Shown here one piece after another: positions 7,970-16,546 of a DNA stretch of 64,000 bases. This DNA comes from Pseudomonas kribbensis (GTDB taxonomy: Bacteria; Pseudomonadota; Gammaproteobacteria; Pseudomonadales; Pseudomonadaceae), in contig NZ_CP029608.1 of the NCBI RefSeq assembly GCF_003352185.1, positions 2,356,001 through 2,420,000 of the forward strand. The letters are read 5' to 3'. Under the pieces are notes generated by a model. That model did not search any database. It had not been told where the DNA came from and saw nothing but the letters and a program-made list of their open reading frames with translations. Numbering within the stretch: the stretch's first letter is position 1; the number at the start of each line of letters is the position of its first letter. Both the position numbers and the translations under genes were made by a program.

Positions 7970-8839
7970 TTACTCTTTGACGCTCATGTATTCCTTGGCC
8001 CAGAGGATGTATTCCTCAGGCTGGGTGTAGGTGTGGGTCAGTTCAGTGGCGCTCAGGTCCGAGGCCTGGGTGAAGATCTGGCGCTGTTCGCGCAGGCTGT
8101 CGTAAGTGGCCTTGATCGCCGCGAAGTAAGCACCGTGGCCGTCGATGGTCACGCGCACACCCAGTTCGGCCAGGCGTTTGTCGTCGCGCAGAGCCGGGTT
8201 GCCGTAGGTCACCAGCATCAGCGGGACGGTCAGGTGTTCGGCGATCTGCTCGAGCTGATCGAAGTCCTGGATGCCGACCATGCAGATACCGTCAGCGCCG
8301 GCGGCCTGGTAATGCTTGGTGCGGCTGATGATTTCCTGGTTCGGCAGGATGCCGGCGTTGGTCCGGGCGATGATCGCCATTTCCGAGTCGACCCGGGCTT
8401 CCAGTGCCGCGCGGATCTTGCCGACGCCTTCGGCTACGGTGATCAGGTCAGTGGATTTACGGCCGAATTGTGCTGGCAGCAGGGTGTCTTCGATGGTCAG
8501 TGCGGCGACGCCCGCGCGTTCCAGTTCGACGATGGTGCGCATCACGTTGAGCGCGTTGCCGTAGCCGTGGTCGGCGTCGGCGATCACCGGCAACTGGGCG
8601 ACGCGGCCGATACGGGTGGCCTGCTCGGCGAATTCACTGAGGGTGATCAGGGCAAAGTCCGGGGCGCCCAGCACCTGCAACGAGGCGACCGAGCCGCCGA
8701 GAATCCCTACTTCAAAACCCAGGTCAGCGGCGATGCGGGCGGACATCGGATCGAACACCGAGGCGGTGTGATAGCAGGTGTCGGAAGCCAGCAGCTGACG
8801 GAAGTTACGGCGCAAATCTTGATGAGAAAGCCTGGTCAT
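7970..8839 (-). CDS. oxaloacetate decarboxylase (PEP mutase/isocitrate lyase superfamily, PA4872 type)
   Basis: This 289-residue member of the PEP mutase/isocitrate lyase superfamily closely follows P. aeruginosa PA4872, a Mg-dependent oxaloacetate decarboxylase. Shared blocks include [31 protein letters not shown] (Asp88, Asp90 for Mg) and [12 protein letters not shown]. The residues that define this activity are present with identical numbering: Tyr212 (VTYGNP) and His235 (IDGHGAYFA). The ATG at 8837-8839 gives this register; a longer reading to 8926 is rejected. It lies 160 bp downstream of the aruG-like gene on the same strand. It may belong to the catabolic block above, or be separately transcribed. 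Confidence 0.93.
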   Translation of the reverse strand: MTRLSHQDLRRNFRQLLASDTCYHTASVFDPMSARIAADLGFEVGILGGSVASLQVLGAPDFALITLSEFAEQATRIGRVAQLPVIADADHGYGNALNVMRTIVELERAGVAALTIEDTLLPAQFGRKSTDLITVAEGVGKIRAALEARVDSEMAIIARTNAGILPNQEIISRTKHYQAAGADGICMVGIQDFDQLEQIAEHLTVPLMLVTYGNPALRDDKRLAELGVRVTIDGHGAYFAAIKATYDSLREQRQIFTQASDLSATELTHTYTQPEEYILWAKEYMSVKE

Positions 8840-8999
8840 ACGAGTTCCACCAATACAAAGGAATGGAAAGGCTTGAGCAAAGGTGTCAACGCCGAAGGTG
8901 AAAAGGCTATCACGCCAATGGGTCAAGGATCATGACGAATTAACGAGGAAGTTAACCAGGAAAAACCTGTTCAGGCTTTCTTGCTGCAGGCAGAGGCGC

Positions 9000-10034
9000 T
9001 CAGGCCGCCACTGCCTGCTGCTGTTGATTGGGCAACGGCACTGCCCGTACCGAGTTGCCCGGCTGCAATTGCAGGCGTTTGGCGGTGAGGCGGTCGATCA
9101 CCAGACTGCTGCCGACCCGGCGTCCCGCAGCGACGGTGATGCGGCAGTTTTCCAGACGGCGATTGTGGATCAGCCACAGCGGCGCCTGTTCGTCCGGCGT
9201 GCCGATGCTTAGCGTCAGTTCCAGACTGTCGCGAACGGTACGGATACTGCGGATCGGTGCTTCGATCACCGGGCCACCGTCAAAGATGTCGATGTAGCCT
9301 TTGTGGGCGAAACCCTCGGACTGAAGGATCTTCAGCGCCGGTTCGGTGTTGGGGTGGGCCTGGCCGATCACGGCCTGGGCCTGTTCGGTAAGCAGGCAGG
9401 TGTACAGCGGCTGGCGCGGCATCAGTTCGGCGATGAACGCTTTGTTGCCCAGTCCGGACAGGTGGTCGGCGTGGCTGAAGTCCATCTGGAAGAAGTGTCG
9501 GCCCAGACTGTCCCAGAACGGCGAACAGCCTTGTTCGTCGGCACTGCCGCGCAGCTCGGCGATCATCTTTTCGCCGAACAGATGCGGGAATTCGGCAACG
9601 AACAGCAAACGCCCCAGCGACAGCAGACGTCCATTGCTGCCGTGGCGCTGGTCGTGGCGCAGGAACAGCGAGCACAGTTCCGATTGGCCGGTCAGTTCAT
9701 TGTTGAGGAACAGGGTCGGGATCTGCCGCTGGATGCCCAGATCCGGTGCCGAACTGACGGTCAGCCCGACCCGGTAGTTGTACCAGGGCTCGCGCAGGCC
9801 GACGGCGCCGGCCAGGGCGCTGACCCCGACCACTCGCTGTTCGTCGTCTTCAAGCACGAACAGATAATCGGCATCGGCCCGCTCGACCTGCTCGGCGAAC
9901 GCCCGTTGCGCCCAGCGTACCCGGTGGGCCAGGCGATCTTCGTTGGCGGGCAGGGTGGTGAACCCCGGCCCGGCCTGTTGCACCAGCGTCATCAACGCTG
10001 GCAGGTCGCTGACTTGGACCGGACGGACAATCAT
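9000..10034 (-). CDS. aruG: arginine/ornithine N-succinyltransferase, beta (AruG-like) subunit
   Basis: This 344-residue AstA-family acyltransferase (GNAT-like fold) begins MIVRPVQVSDLPALM. Typical blocks are CSLFL near residues 115-120, EFPHLFGEKMIAELRG, SPFWDSLGRHFF, and IGQAHPNTEPALKILQSEGF. In Pseudomonas two such subunits, AruF and AruG, form one enzyme that succinylates arginine or ornithine from succinyl-CoA in the AST pathway. The ATG at 10032-10034 follows AGGAG. It lies 55 bp after the AruF-like gene, in the same order as in the aru operon. The rest of that operon (aruC, aruD, aruB, aruE) is absent here, and the neighbours are a permease and amide-handling enzymes. It may therefore be a paralogous pair with another amino-acid substrate; that is inference. 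Confidence 0.87.
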   Translation of the reverse strand: MIVRPVQVSDLPALMTLVQQAGPGFTTLPANEDRLAHRVRWAQRAFAEQVERADADYLFVLEDDEQRVVGVSALAGAVGLREPWYNYRVGLTVSSAPDLGIQRQIPTLFLNNELTGQSELCSLFLRHDQRHGSNGRLLSLGRLLFVAEFPHLFGEKMIAELRGSADEQGCSPFWDSLGRHFFQMDFSHADHLSGLGNKAFIAELMPRQPLYTCLLTEQAQAVIGQAHPNTEPALKILQSEGFAHKGYIDIFDGGPVIEAPIRSIRTVRDSLELTLSIGTPDEQAPLWLIHNRRLENCRITVAAGRRVGSSLVIDRLTAKRLQLQPGNSVRAVPLPNQQQQAVAA

Positions 10035-10089
10035 GCTGCAACTCCTTTTGCGCGCCTGCTCGGGCACTGTCGTTGGGTGAGGGCGCGAT

Positions 10090-11106
10090 TCACAGGGTAA
10101 TCACCCGGATCGTGTCGCCAGCGCCGACATTCAGCGCTGCGCATATCGCCGGCGTAAGTGCCAGGGGTTGACCAGGCTGGTAATCCAGCTCGGCGACCAC
10201 CGCCCTGTAGCCATGCAGTGCATCGTTGCTCACCAGATAACGACCGCGGGCGTCGATCAGAGGTTCCTCTTGAACCGTCGCGATCTGGCTCTGCACGATC
10301 GAGCGGATGTTGGCGGTGCGCGCGTACAAGGTCGGGCCGGCATCGAACAGGTCGATGTAGCTGTTGGTTTCAAAGCCTTCGCGCTCAAGGATGTCGAACG
10401 CTTCCTGACCATCCGGGTGGATGCGGCCGATGCACTCCTGCGCCGCCAGCGGCAGCATCGGCACGTAGATCGGGTATTGCGGCATCAGTTCGGCGAGAAA
10501 CGTACGGCTCTGCAAGCCGCACAGGCGCTCGGCCTCGACGTAGGGCAGGTCGAAGAAATGTTTGCCCAGTGCATCCCAGAACGGCGAGTGGCCTTGAGCG
10601 TCGCTGTAGCCAACGATTTCGGTGATCACCGCTTCGGCAAATCGTTGCGCGTGGGCAGCGATGAACAGCAGGCGCGCCCGTGACAACAATTCCGAGAACG
10701 GCGTGCGCACCAGCGCAGCGTCGATGTGAAAACCGCGTAGCAGCGTGTGGCCACTCAGGTCGTGGCACAGCGAAAGCGCCGGCACGCCATGTTCGATGTT
10801 CAGTTCCCGCGAAGCGCTGGTGAAATGGCGATTGCGCAGGCTGTAGAACGGTTCGTTGAATCCGGCAGTGGCGAGAATTTCCGAGCAGCCGACCAGGCGA
10901 CGGCTGTCCAGGTCTTCCAGCACGAAAAAGTAATTCTCCGGGCCCTGGGCCGCAGCATCCGTGTCGAACGAGGCGCAGGACGCGGCGATCTTTTCGCCCA
11001 GGTGCTGGCTGTCATCCGGCAGGGACGTGACGCCCACCAGGCTGTCGCGAGCCAGTTGTTGCAATTGAGGCAGGTCGTTTGGCTCGACTGGACGTAAGAC
11101 CAGCAT
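10090..11106 (-). CDS. aruF: arginine/ornithine N-succinyltransferase, alpha (AruF-like) subunit
   Basis: This 338-residue partner of the AruG-like protein is an AstA-family acyltransferase starting MLVLRPVEPNDLPQL. The shared signature SPFWDALGKHFFDLPY and IGRIHPDGQEAFDILEREGF aligns with the beta subunit. YFFVLEDLDSRRLVGCSEI is the usual N-terminal acetyl-CoA-fold strand region. The start is supported by AGGAG eight bases upstream. A strong hairpin separates it from the permease gene upstream, so aruF-aruG may form a sub-operon. In the canonical route the product N2-succinylarginine goes to AruB, which is not encoded nearby. Confidence 0.87.
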   Translation of the reverse strand: MLVLRPVEPNDLPQLQQLARDSLVGVTSLPDDSQHLGEKIAASCASFDTDAAAQGPENYFFVLEDLDSRRLVGCSEILATAGFNEPFYSLRNRHFTSASRELNIEHGVPALSLCHDLSGHTLLRGFHIDAALVRTPFSELLSRARLLFIAAHAQRFAEAVITEIVGYSDAQGHSPFWDALGKHFFDLPYVEAERLCGLQSRTFLAELMPQYPIYVPMLPLAAQECIGRIHPDGQEAFDILEREGFETNSYIDLFDAGPTLYARTANIRSIVQSQIATVQEEPLIDARGRYLVSNDALHGYRAVVAELDYQPGQPLALTPAICAALNVGAGDTIRVITL

Positions 11107-11177
11107 GGATGCACTCCTGTATCAAAAGGTTCGGCACATTCGCCGAACCTGACTATCACTGTCGGTTTCCACGCGTT

Positions 11178-11220
11178 AAAGCGGCGGTCGCCTGATTTGT
11201 TGTCAGACGCCGCCCTTTTT
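11178..11220. terminator. hairpin between the APC permease and aruF-like genes
   Basis: AAAGCGGCGGTCGCCTGA (from 11178) pairs imperfectly with TCAGACGCCGCC (11202-11213) around a TTTGTTG loop. On the plus strand it is followed by CTTTTT, and on the minus strand by CTTTAACG. It probably terminates or attenuates transcription leaving the permease gene on the minus strand. Confidence 0.45.
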
Positions 11221-11224
11221 CTTG

Positions 11225-12574
11225 TCAGCCATTGCTCGGGTCAGGCAGCGCGGTACTGGCGCCGAGCTTGTTCAGGAAGAACAGGTACACCAGACCCAGG
11301 GCGATCCAGATCAGGCCGAGTTTCTGCGCATCGACGCCCATGTTGTACATGATGGCCGCGACGATGCCGAAGCCGATCACCGGGCAGATCAGGTGACGGA
11401 TCACCTGGCCGGACTTCTGCCGGCGCCAGTAGTAATTGATTACGGTCAGGTGCAGCAGCATGAAGCCGCTCAAGGCGCCGAAGTTGACCAGCGAGGTCAG
11501 GGTGTCCGCCGAGTTGATGAACAGGTAGCAGATCACCAGCGACAGCACGGCCACCAGATAAATGCTCAGGTACGGCGTGTTGTGTTTCGGGTGAACCTTG
11601 GCCAGCACTTTCGGCAGCTTGCCGTCGCGGGCCATGCCGAACAGCAGACGCGACACCGCCGCTTGCGAAGTGATCGCCACCGCCACGCCCCAGGCCAGGG
11701 CCGTGGCCACGCCGGTCAGGGTCGCGAGCCAGCTGCCGGCGGCGATTTCGGCGATTTCATAGAACGCGGTGTCGGCGGACTTGAAGCCCATGCCGGCGGC
11801 CAGATCGGTAGCGATCCAGGTCTGCACGACGAAAATCGCACCCATCACCACCAGGGTAATCAACGCTGCTTTGCCGACGCTGCGGCCGGGATCGCCCTTG
11901 ATCTCTTCGGCAAGCGTGGAGATCGCATCGAAACCGAGGAACGACAGCACCGCAATCGACACGGCTTGCATCAGCAGGGCGAAATTGAAGGTTTCCGGGT
12001 GATACAGCGGCGCCAGGGTCAACTGGCCGTTGCCGCCGCCGTTGTGCAGGGCGTTCCAGGCGTAGAACAGGAAAATCCCCAACACAACGAGCTGCGCCAG
12101 CAGGAACAGTATGTTCATCCGGGCGGTGAAAGTAATGCCGCGCAGGTTGACGAAGGTCGCGCTGACGAGGAATGCCAGGATGAAGCCGACCTTCGGGATG
12201 TCCGGGTACAAATGATTGAGCGCCATCGCCGCGTAGACGTAAAGCAGCGGCGGAATCAGCAGGTAGTCGAGCAGCATCAGCCAGCCGGCAAGGAAACCGA
12301 CGTGTTGATTCAGGCCCCGTTGTGCGTAGGAATAAACCGAGCCGGCGATCGGAAAGGCCCGGGCCATGCTGCCGTAGCTCAGCGCGGTGAAAACCATTGC
12401 CACCATGCCGATGATGTACGCCAGAGGCACCATCCCCGGTGCCTCGGCGTTGACGTAGCCATACACGCCGAACGGGGCGATCGGGATCATGAAGATCATC
12501 CCGTACACCACCAGGTCGGTCAGTGTCAGGCTACGTTTCAACTCTTGTTTGTAGCCGAACTCTTCTATTTCCAT
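11225..12574 (-). CDS. APC-family amino acid permease
   Basis: This 449-residue inner-membrane transporter has about twelve hydrophobic segments. It is of the amino acid-polyamine-organocation superfamily (LDYLLIPPLLYVYAAMALNH and SIAVLSFLGFDAISTLAEEI are typical, the latter being the conserved TM6 region). I choose the ATG at 12574 (MEIEEFGYKQ) because AAGGAG lies nine bases upstream; a TTG at 12598 would place that site inside the gene. It sits between the N-formylglutamate amidohydrolase-like gene and the succinyltransferase subunits, so it probably imports the substrate of this pathway. The exact amino acid or amine is unknown. Confidence 0.9.
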   Translation of the reverse strand: MEIEEFGYKQELKRSLTLTDLVVYGMIFMIPIAPFGVYGYVNAEAPGMVPLAYIIGMVAMVFTALSYGSMARAFPIAGSVYSYAQRGLNQHVGFLAGWLMLLDYLLIPPLLYVYAAMALNHLYPDIPKVGFILAFLVSATFVNLRGITFTARMNILFLLAQLVVLGIFLFYAWNALHNGGGNGQLTLAPLYHPETFNFALLMQAVSIAVLSFLGFDAISTLAEEIKGDPGRSVGKAALITLVVMGAIFVVQTWIATDLAAGMGFKSADTAFYEIAEIAAGSWLATLTGVATALAWGVAVAITSQAAVSRLLFGMARDGKLPKVLAKVHPKHNTPYLSIYLVAVLSLVICYLFINSADTLTSLVNFGALSGFMLLHLTVINYYWRRQKSGQVIRHLICPVIGFGIVAAIMYNMGVDAQKLGLIWIALGLVYLFFLNKLGASTALPDPSNG

Positions 12575-12661
12575 GAAGCGCAACTCCTTGTCAGCCAATC
12601 GTTCGTTTTAGTTGTTATGTCGGTCCGTCGTTTACAGCGTCAGCAGCGTTTACAGCAATCT

Positions 12662-13414
12662 TCAAAGCAGTGGAGCCAGATAATTTGCCCAGCGGGAAAC
12701 CGCTTCCGGGCTGCGCAGCAGGTCGTTGCGCACCTCGATCAATACCGATTCGAGGCCTCGGGCATCGCCGTGCACCGGCACGGTCATGTCGCCCAGCGGG
12801 TCGATTTTGTAGGGCTGGTTGCCGGCGACTTTCAGCGGATGCTGACCGAGCCCGTCGAGCAGGCGCTGGGCGTATGCCTTGGCCTGACCGAACAGAACGC
12901 CGACTTCCAGCTCACGCGGCTGGCCGTAATAAACCGGGGTGAAACTGTGAATCCCCACCACCCGCACCGGCCGGCCTTCGGCCAGACGCTCGTCGATCAG
13001 TTGTTGCAGCCGTGTATGAAACGGCTTGAACAGGCACTGGCGACGGTATTCGCGGGTCGCTTCGTCGAGCTCGCGATTGCCCGGCACCTGGTAGATTTCG
13101 CTCTGCGCCGGAATGCTGTCCGGTGCGTGGCGGGGCCGGTTGAGGTCGATCAGCAGTCGCGAATAATTGGCGCTCAGCAGTGTGGCGCCGATCTTTTCCG
13201 AGAGTTGCTCGGCCAGCTCCAGTGCACCGATGTCCCAGGCAATATGTTCACGCGCAGCCGTGTCATCCAGGCCCAGATTGTTCAGGGCATCGGGGATGTA
13301 GCGGCTGGCGTGTTCGCACACCAGAATCAGCGGGTGCGTCGAATCTTCACGGGTCAGGTTGTAGACCGGTCGGGTGTACAACCCAAGCTCGGCGGATTCA
13401 GTACAGGCGTGCAT
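12662..13414 (-). CDS. N-formylglutamate amidohydrolase family protein
   Basis: This 250-residue protein of the FGase (HutG-type) family has blocks LILVCEHASRYIPDALNNLG (His in CEHAS), HIAWDIGA, SRLLIDLNRPRHAPDSIP and VVGIHSFTP, which include the metal-ligand Glu/His residues of the family. These enzymes release formate or a related acyl group from an N-acyl glutamate or similar amide. The start is uncertain: ATG at 13414 is chosen; GTG at 13421-13423 is possible. Either start overlaps the end of the ligase gene by 17-26 bp, implying translational coupling. There are no hut genes nearby, so a role outside histidine breakdown is likely. Confidence 0.85.
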   Translation of the reverse strand: MHACTESAELGLYTRPVYNLTREDSTHPLILVCEHASRYIPDALNNLGLDDTAAREHIAWDIGALELAEQLSEKIGATLLSANYSRLLIDLNRPRHAPDSIPAQSEIYQVPGNRELDEATREYRRQCLFKPFHTRLQQLIDERLAEGRPVRVVGIHSFTPVYYGQPRELEVGVLFGQAKAYAQRLLDGLGQHPLKVAGNQPYKIDPLGDMTVPVHGDARGLESVLIEVRNDLLRSPEAVSRWANYLAPLL

Positions 13415-14729
13415 AGTGCTCACACAGGTCAGCGGGCGAGAGCTGTTCCGTCAGCGCCAGTTCCTCGGTTTTAAGGGCGAAATACGTGTCGAGCAACGGT
13501 GCCGGCAGCGCTGCCATCAGCGCTTCGCTGCGACGCAGGCAATCCAGTGCCTGAGCCAAAGAGGCGGGCAGGGCAACGATGCCCCGCGCCTCGCGTTGTT
13601 CGTCGTTGAGTGCATCGGGGATTTCATCGGTGATTGCGTTCAGCGCCAGACGCTGTTCGATGCCCAGGCGTCCGGCGATCAGCAGCGCAGCCATCGCCAG
13701 GTGCGGCGAGGCAGTGGCGTCCATGGCGCGGAATTCCAGGTTGTATTGTTTCGCCACGGGTTTGTTGCCCAGGCTCACGGTCGGGCAGATGCGCAGCGCC
13801 GCTTCGCGGTTCTGCTGGCCCAGACAGGCGTAGGACGCGCTCCAGTGGTGCGGCTGCAAACGCTCGTACGACACCGGGGTCGGCGCGGTGAACGCACACA
13901 GCGCCGGCAAGTAATGCAGCACGCCCGCCGCCCAGTGCTGGCCGAGGGTCGACAAGCCATTGCTGGTGCCGGCGTCGTACAACATCGGCTGCCCGGCCAG
14001 ATCCAGCAGGCTGACGTGCAGATGCACGCCGTTACACACCGCATTGGCGGCGGTCTTCGGCGCAAAGCTCAGATCCAGGCCCATCTGCCGGGCGATTTCG
14101 CGGGTGATCTCGCGCACGTTTACGGCGCGATCTGCCGCCGCCACGCCGAGGGTCGGGCGGCAGGTGATTTCGTATTGATGCTTGCCGTATTCGGGCAGGA
14201 ACATTTCCGGTTCGACACCACCGGCGCGCAACGCACTCAGCAGCCAGCCACCGAATTCCGCGCCCTGGCGCTGGGACTCGAGGGAGAACGCCAGGTGTTC
14301 GGCAAAACCGGCGTGCAGATTGAATTCGTGCTCGAACGCGGCGTTGACCTGCAGCCCGAGCTGATCGCGATAACGCTCGATTTCATCGCTCAGCAGTGTG
14401 CGCGGGCAGGCGCCCCACGGGCGGCCGTCGGTTTCGCGGATGTCGCCGTGGATGAAATCCAGCGCCGGGGCGGCGGCGTCCGGGCCGTTGCCGACGGTGA
14501 CGCGGCTGGCGAGGTCGGGAATCAGCCGCAGATCGCCATAGGCGCCCCACGGGTTGGTCGAGGCGATGATGTCCTGCGGCGTCAGCGCACTGTTGGCCGG
14601 CACCCAGCCGCAGCCGGCCGCTTGATAGTGTTCCAGCTCATCGGTGGGAAACGAGCGGCCCCGGGTGATGCCGATCAGGTCGGTTGTGACGATGGTGGTC
14701 ATCGGCAGCGGCGACAGGCGTTCGCTCAT
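13398..14729 (-). CDS. glutamine synthetase family ligase (gamma-glutamyl-amide synthetase-like)
   Basis: This 443-residue protein is of the glutamine synthetase superfamily. Metal and substrate residues are recognisable as Glu133/Glu135 (FEHEFNLH), Glu187 (KHQYEITCRP), NGVHLHVS (233-240) and the C-terminal EFRAMDATASPHLAMA. Outside nitrogen assimilation, Pseudomonas paralogues ligate glutamate to amines (PuuA/SpuI/GlnA3 type), which fits its place here. The ATG at 14727-14729 overlaps the preceding stop as ATGA, so it is translationally coupled to the cysteine hydrolase. A longer reading to 14906 is not credible. The amine substrate is unknown. Confidence 0.87.
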   Translation of the reverse strand: MSERLSPLPMTTIVTTDLIGITRGRSFPTDELEHYQAAGCGWVPANSALTPQDIIASTNPWGAYGDLRLIPDLASRVTVGNGPDAAAPALDFIHGDIRETDGRPWGACPRTLLSDEIERYRDQLGLQVNAAFEHEFNLHAGFAEHLAFSLESQRQGAEFGGWLLSALRAGGVEPEMFLPEYGKHQYEITCRPTLGVAAADRAVNVREITREIARQMGLDLSFAPKTAANAVCNGVHLHVSLLDLAGQPMLYDAGTSNGLSTLGQHWAAGVLHYLPALCAFTAPTPVSYERLQPHHWSASYACLGQQNREAALRICPTVSLGNKPVAKQYNLEFRAMDATASPHLAMAALLIAGRLGIEQRLALNAITDEIPDALNDEQREARGIVALPASLAQALDCLRRSEALMAALPAPLLDTYFALKTEELALTEQLSPADLCEHYARLY

Positions 14730-15370
14730 GGCTGCATCTCCCGCAGACGACCAAGGACGGTGTCGGTGTCGGTGATCCAGCAATAGCCCTTGATCGCGTT
14801 CAGGCAGGCGTCGTGGCGTGCCTCGGTGTAAGTCGCGCAGGCGTCCGCCACCAGAGTCACCAGATAACCCCGGTCGGCAGCGTCGCGCACGGCCATGTCC
14901 ACGCATTGGTCGGTGACGATGCCGGCGATGATCAGGTGGCGGGTTTCGAGGTTGCGCAGCACGTAGTCGATGTTGGTCGAGTTGAAGACCCCGGAGGAGG
15001 TCTTCGGCAGCACGATTTCGTTTTCTGCCGGGGTCAATTCAGCGATGACCTGTGCCTGCGGGCTGCCCTTGGGCAGGTGCATGTCCGACAGTTTGTGATC
15101 CAGCGAGCGGTCGCGGCCGTCGGCTGTCAGGCTTTCGATCAGGGTGTGCAGCACATTCTGCCGTGCGTCGCGGAAGGCGTTGAGCAGACGGACCTGATTG
15201 GGCACCACTTGCGAGCGTGTGCGATTGAGGAAGTACGCGGCGTCCGGGCCTTCGAGGTGCGGGTCAAACTGCGGTTCGAGCCAGGCACGCTGCATGTCCA
15301 CCAGCAACAGCGCGGTGTGGTCGGTGACAAACGGCAGGTCCCGCGGCGAGCGGTGGGGAAGGCTGAACAT
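14726..15370 (-). CDS. isochorismatase-family cysteine hydrolase
   Basis: This 214-residue alpha/beta protein has the isochorismatase-like triad Asp25 (LLLVDMQ), Lys123 (VLPKTSSGVF) and Cys156 (IVTDQCVDMAV). That triad is used by amidases such as N-carbamoylsarcosine amidase, ureidoacrylate hydrolase and nicotinamidase. The GIVTDQCVD block and the presence of Cys make an amidohydrolase more likely than a true isochorismatase. It starts 2 bp after the RpiR stop and overlaps the ligase start by 4 bp, so it is firmly in the operon. It may cleave a carbamoyl or amide group from the imported substrate; that is inference. Confidence 0.88.
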   Translation of the reverse strand: MFSLPHRSPRDLPFVTDHTALLLVDMQRAWLEPQFDPHLEGPDAAYFLNRTRSQVVPNQVRLLNAFRDARQNVLHTLIESLTADGRDRSLDHKLSDMHLPKGSPQAQVIAELTPAENEIVLPKTSSGVFNSTNIDYVLRNLETRHLIIAGIVTDQCVDMAVRDAADRGYLVTLVADACATYTEARHDACLNAIKGYCWITDTDTVLGRLREMQP

Positions 15371-15372
15371 CC

Positions 15373-16227
15373 TTATTTATCCTCCAGCAAGTGGGTGTCG
15401 AAGTCGTTGCGCAGGGCATCGATGCCTTCCAGGCGATCGGCCAGGTCCGGGCTGCGCAGGGTCAGGCAAGCAATCAGCGCTTCGACCTGAGCCAGCGCCG
15501 GGACCATGGTGTCGAACGGCGAAGCCGATTCCACCGGGGCGCTGATGATCATGTCCGCCAGTTCGCGCAGCGGCGAGGCGTAGATGTCGGTGAACAGCAC
15601 GACGCGAGCATTGTTGTTCTTGGCCGCAGTGGCCACGCGCAGGGCCTGGGTCTGGTAGCGGCGATAGTCGAACACCAGCACCACGTCCTGGCGTTGCAGG
15701 TCGAACAGACGATCCGGCAGTTGCGCGTTGTCCTCCAGCGCGAAACAGCCGGGGCGCAGCAGACGCAAGTGATTGAGCAGATAGGTGGCCATCAGGCTGC
15801 TGAAGCGCCCACCGAAGCAGTAGACCTGATGGCGCGTGTCGAGCAGCCATTGCGCGAGAATCCGCACGTCTTCGGGTTGGGTCAGGGCCTGGGTTTCCGC
15901 CAGCAGGTTGTGGCTGTGGGCCAGATAATGGCTCCAGGCGTCGTCCTGGTTCAGGTTCGAGCGGGGTTGCAACAGCGTGCGTGGCGAGCGCAGGCGATGG
16001 TCCATGTCACTGAGCAGCGCGTCCTGAAATTCGGCGTAACCGCCAAAACCGAGTTTTTTTACCAGACGCACGATGGTCGGATCGCTGACGCCGGCGTGCT
16101 CGGCCAGCCGCGCCATCGGGCCTAGCCCGTTGCGCGGGTACTGATCGAGCAAGGCCCGGACGACTTTGCGCTCTGATGGCGTAAGGTCCAGGCCGGGATC
16201 AGTAATCAGGTCTCTGAGAGGGGGCAT
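15373..16227 (-). CDS. MurR/RpiR-family transcriptional regulator
   Basis: This 284-residue regulator has an N-terminal RpiR helix-turn-helix (residues 1-80; LAEHAGVSDPTIVRLVKKLG is the HTH) and a C-terminal SIS sugar-isomerase-type domain (about 125-255). The SIS domain usually binds a phosphosugar but in amino-acid operons may sense another metabolite. The ATG at 16225-16227 follows AGGAG. It is the first gene of the minus-strand block and is 2 bp from the cysteine hydrolase, so it probably controls its own operon. A perfect dyad about 60 bp upstream is the natural operator. Confidence 0.93.
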   Translation of the reverse strand: MPPLRDLITDPGLDLTPSERKVVRALLDQYPRNGLGPMARLAEHAGVSDPTIVRLVKKLGFGGYAEFQDALLSDMDHRLRSPRTLLQPRSNLNQDDAWSHYLAHSHNLLAETQALTQPEDVRILAQWLLDTRHQVYCFGGRFSSLMATYLLNHLRLLRPGCFALEDNAQLPDRLFDLQRQDVVLVFDYRRYQTQALRVATAAKNNNARVVLFTDIYASPLRELADMIISAPVESASPFDTMVPALAQVEALIACLTLRSPDLADRLEGIDALRNDFDTHLLEDK

Positions 16228-16285
16228 CCGGGCTCCTGCTGGATGGGGTGTTGGATTCGCTTCACAATCCGTTAAAACAGTATTT

Positions 16286-16303
16286 ATGTAACTGACGTTA
16301 CAT
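16286..16303. promoter_or_regulatory. probable RpiR operator
   Basis: ATGTAAC-TGAC-GTTACAT is a perfect 7-bp inverted repeat, 59 bp upstream of the RpiR start codon. RpiR-family regulators such as HexR bind dyads of the TGTA-type, so autoregulation of the catabolic operon is likely. The 319-bp divergent gap contains no gene. Confidence 0.6.
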
Positions 16304-16356
16304 GTCTAGTGAATTTTCCGCAGCGTCCGTGCAGCCCCAAAATGGGGCGAGATGCC

Positions 16357-16376
16357 CGTGTAGCAAGGGCTACACG
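16357..16376. other. hairpin with repeated CGTGTAG units
   Basis: CGTGTAGC (16357-16364), loop AAGG, GCTACACG (16369-16376) is a perfect 8-bp stem. A further CGTGTAG occurs about 12 bp downstream (16389-16395). It could be a second operator or a hairpin in the leader of the histidine phosphatase gene. No cobalamin riboswitch hallmark was found although the next genes relate to B12. Confidence 0.35.
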
Positions 16377-16546
16377 TCTGTCGATCGTTCGTGTAGTCCA
16401 TTGCCCATTGTCGCGTCAGACATTGCCGCTTTGTTGAGGGTGGTCAATTGAATGGTGTTGCCCTGAACCCTCCGGTTTACGGCACAATTGCTGCCCTGTC
16501 GGCACTTCGCCGGGTGTTTTTTTACCTTCTGACTGAGTGACTCATT

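Noticed and set aside
11222..13474. 750-codon open frame on the plus strand
   Set aside because: It lies opposite the APC permease and N-formylglutamate amidohydrolase genes, is His/Gln/Arg-rich, and has no domain or ribosome site; it is an antisense shadow of GC-rich coding DNA.
16377..16546. possible cobalamin riboswitch before the cobF unit
   Set aside because: No B12-box or typical conserved core could be found in this stretch.
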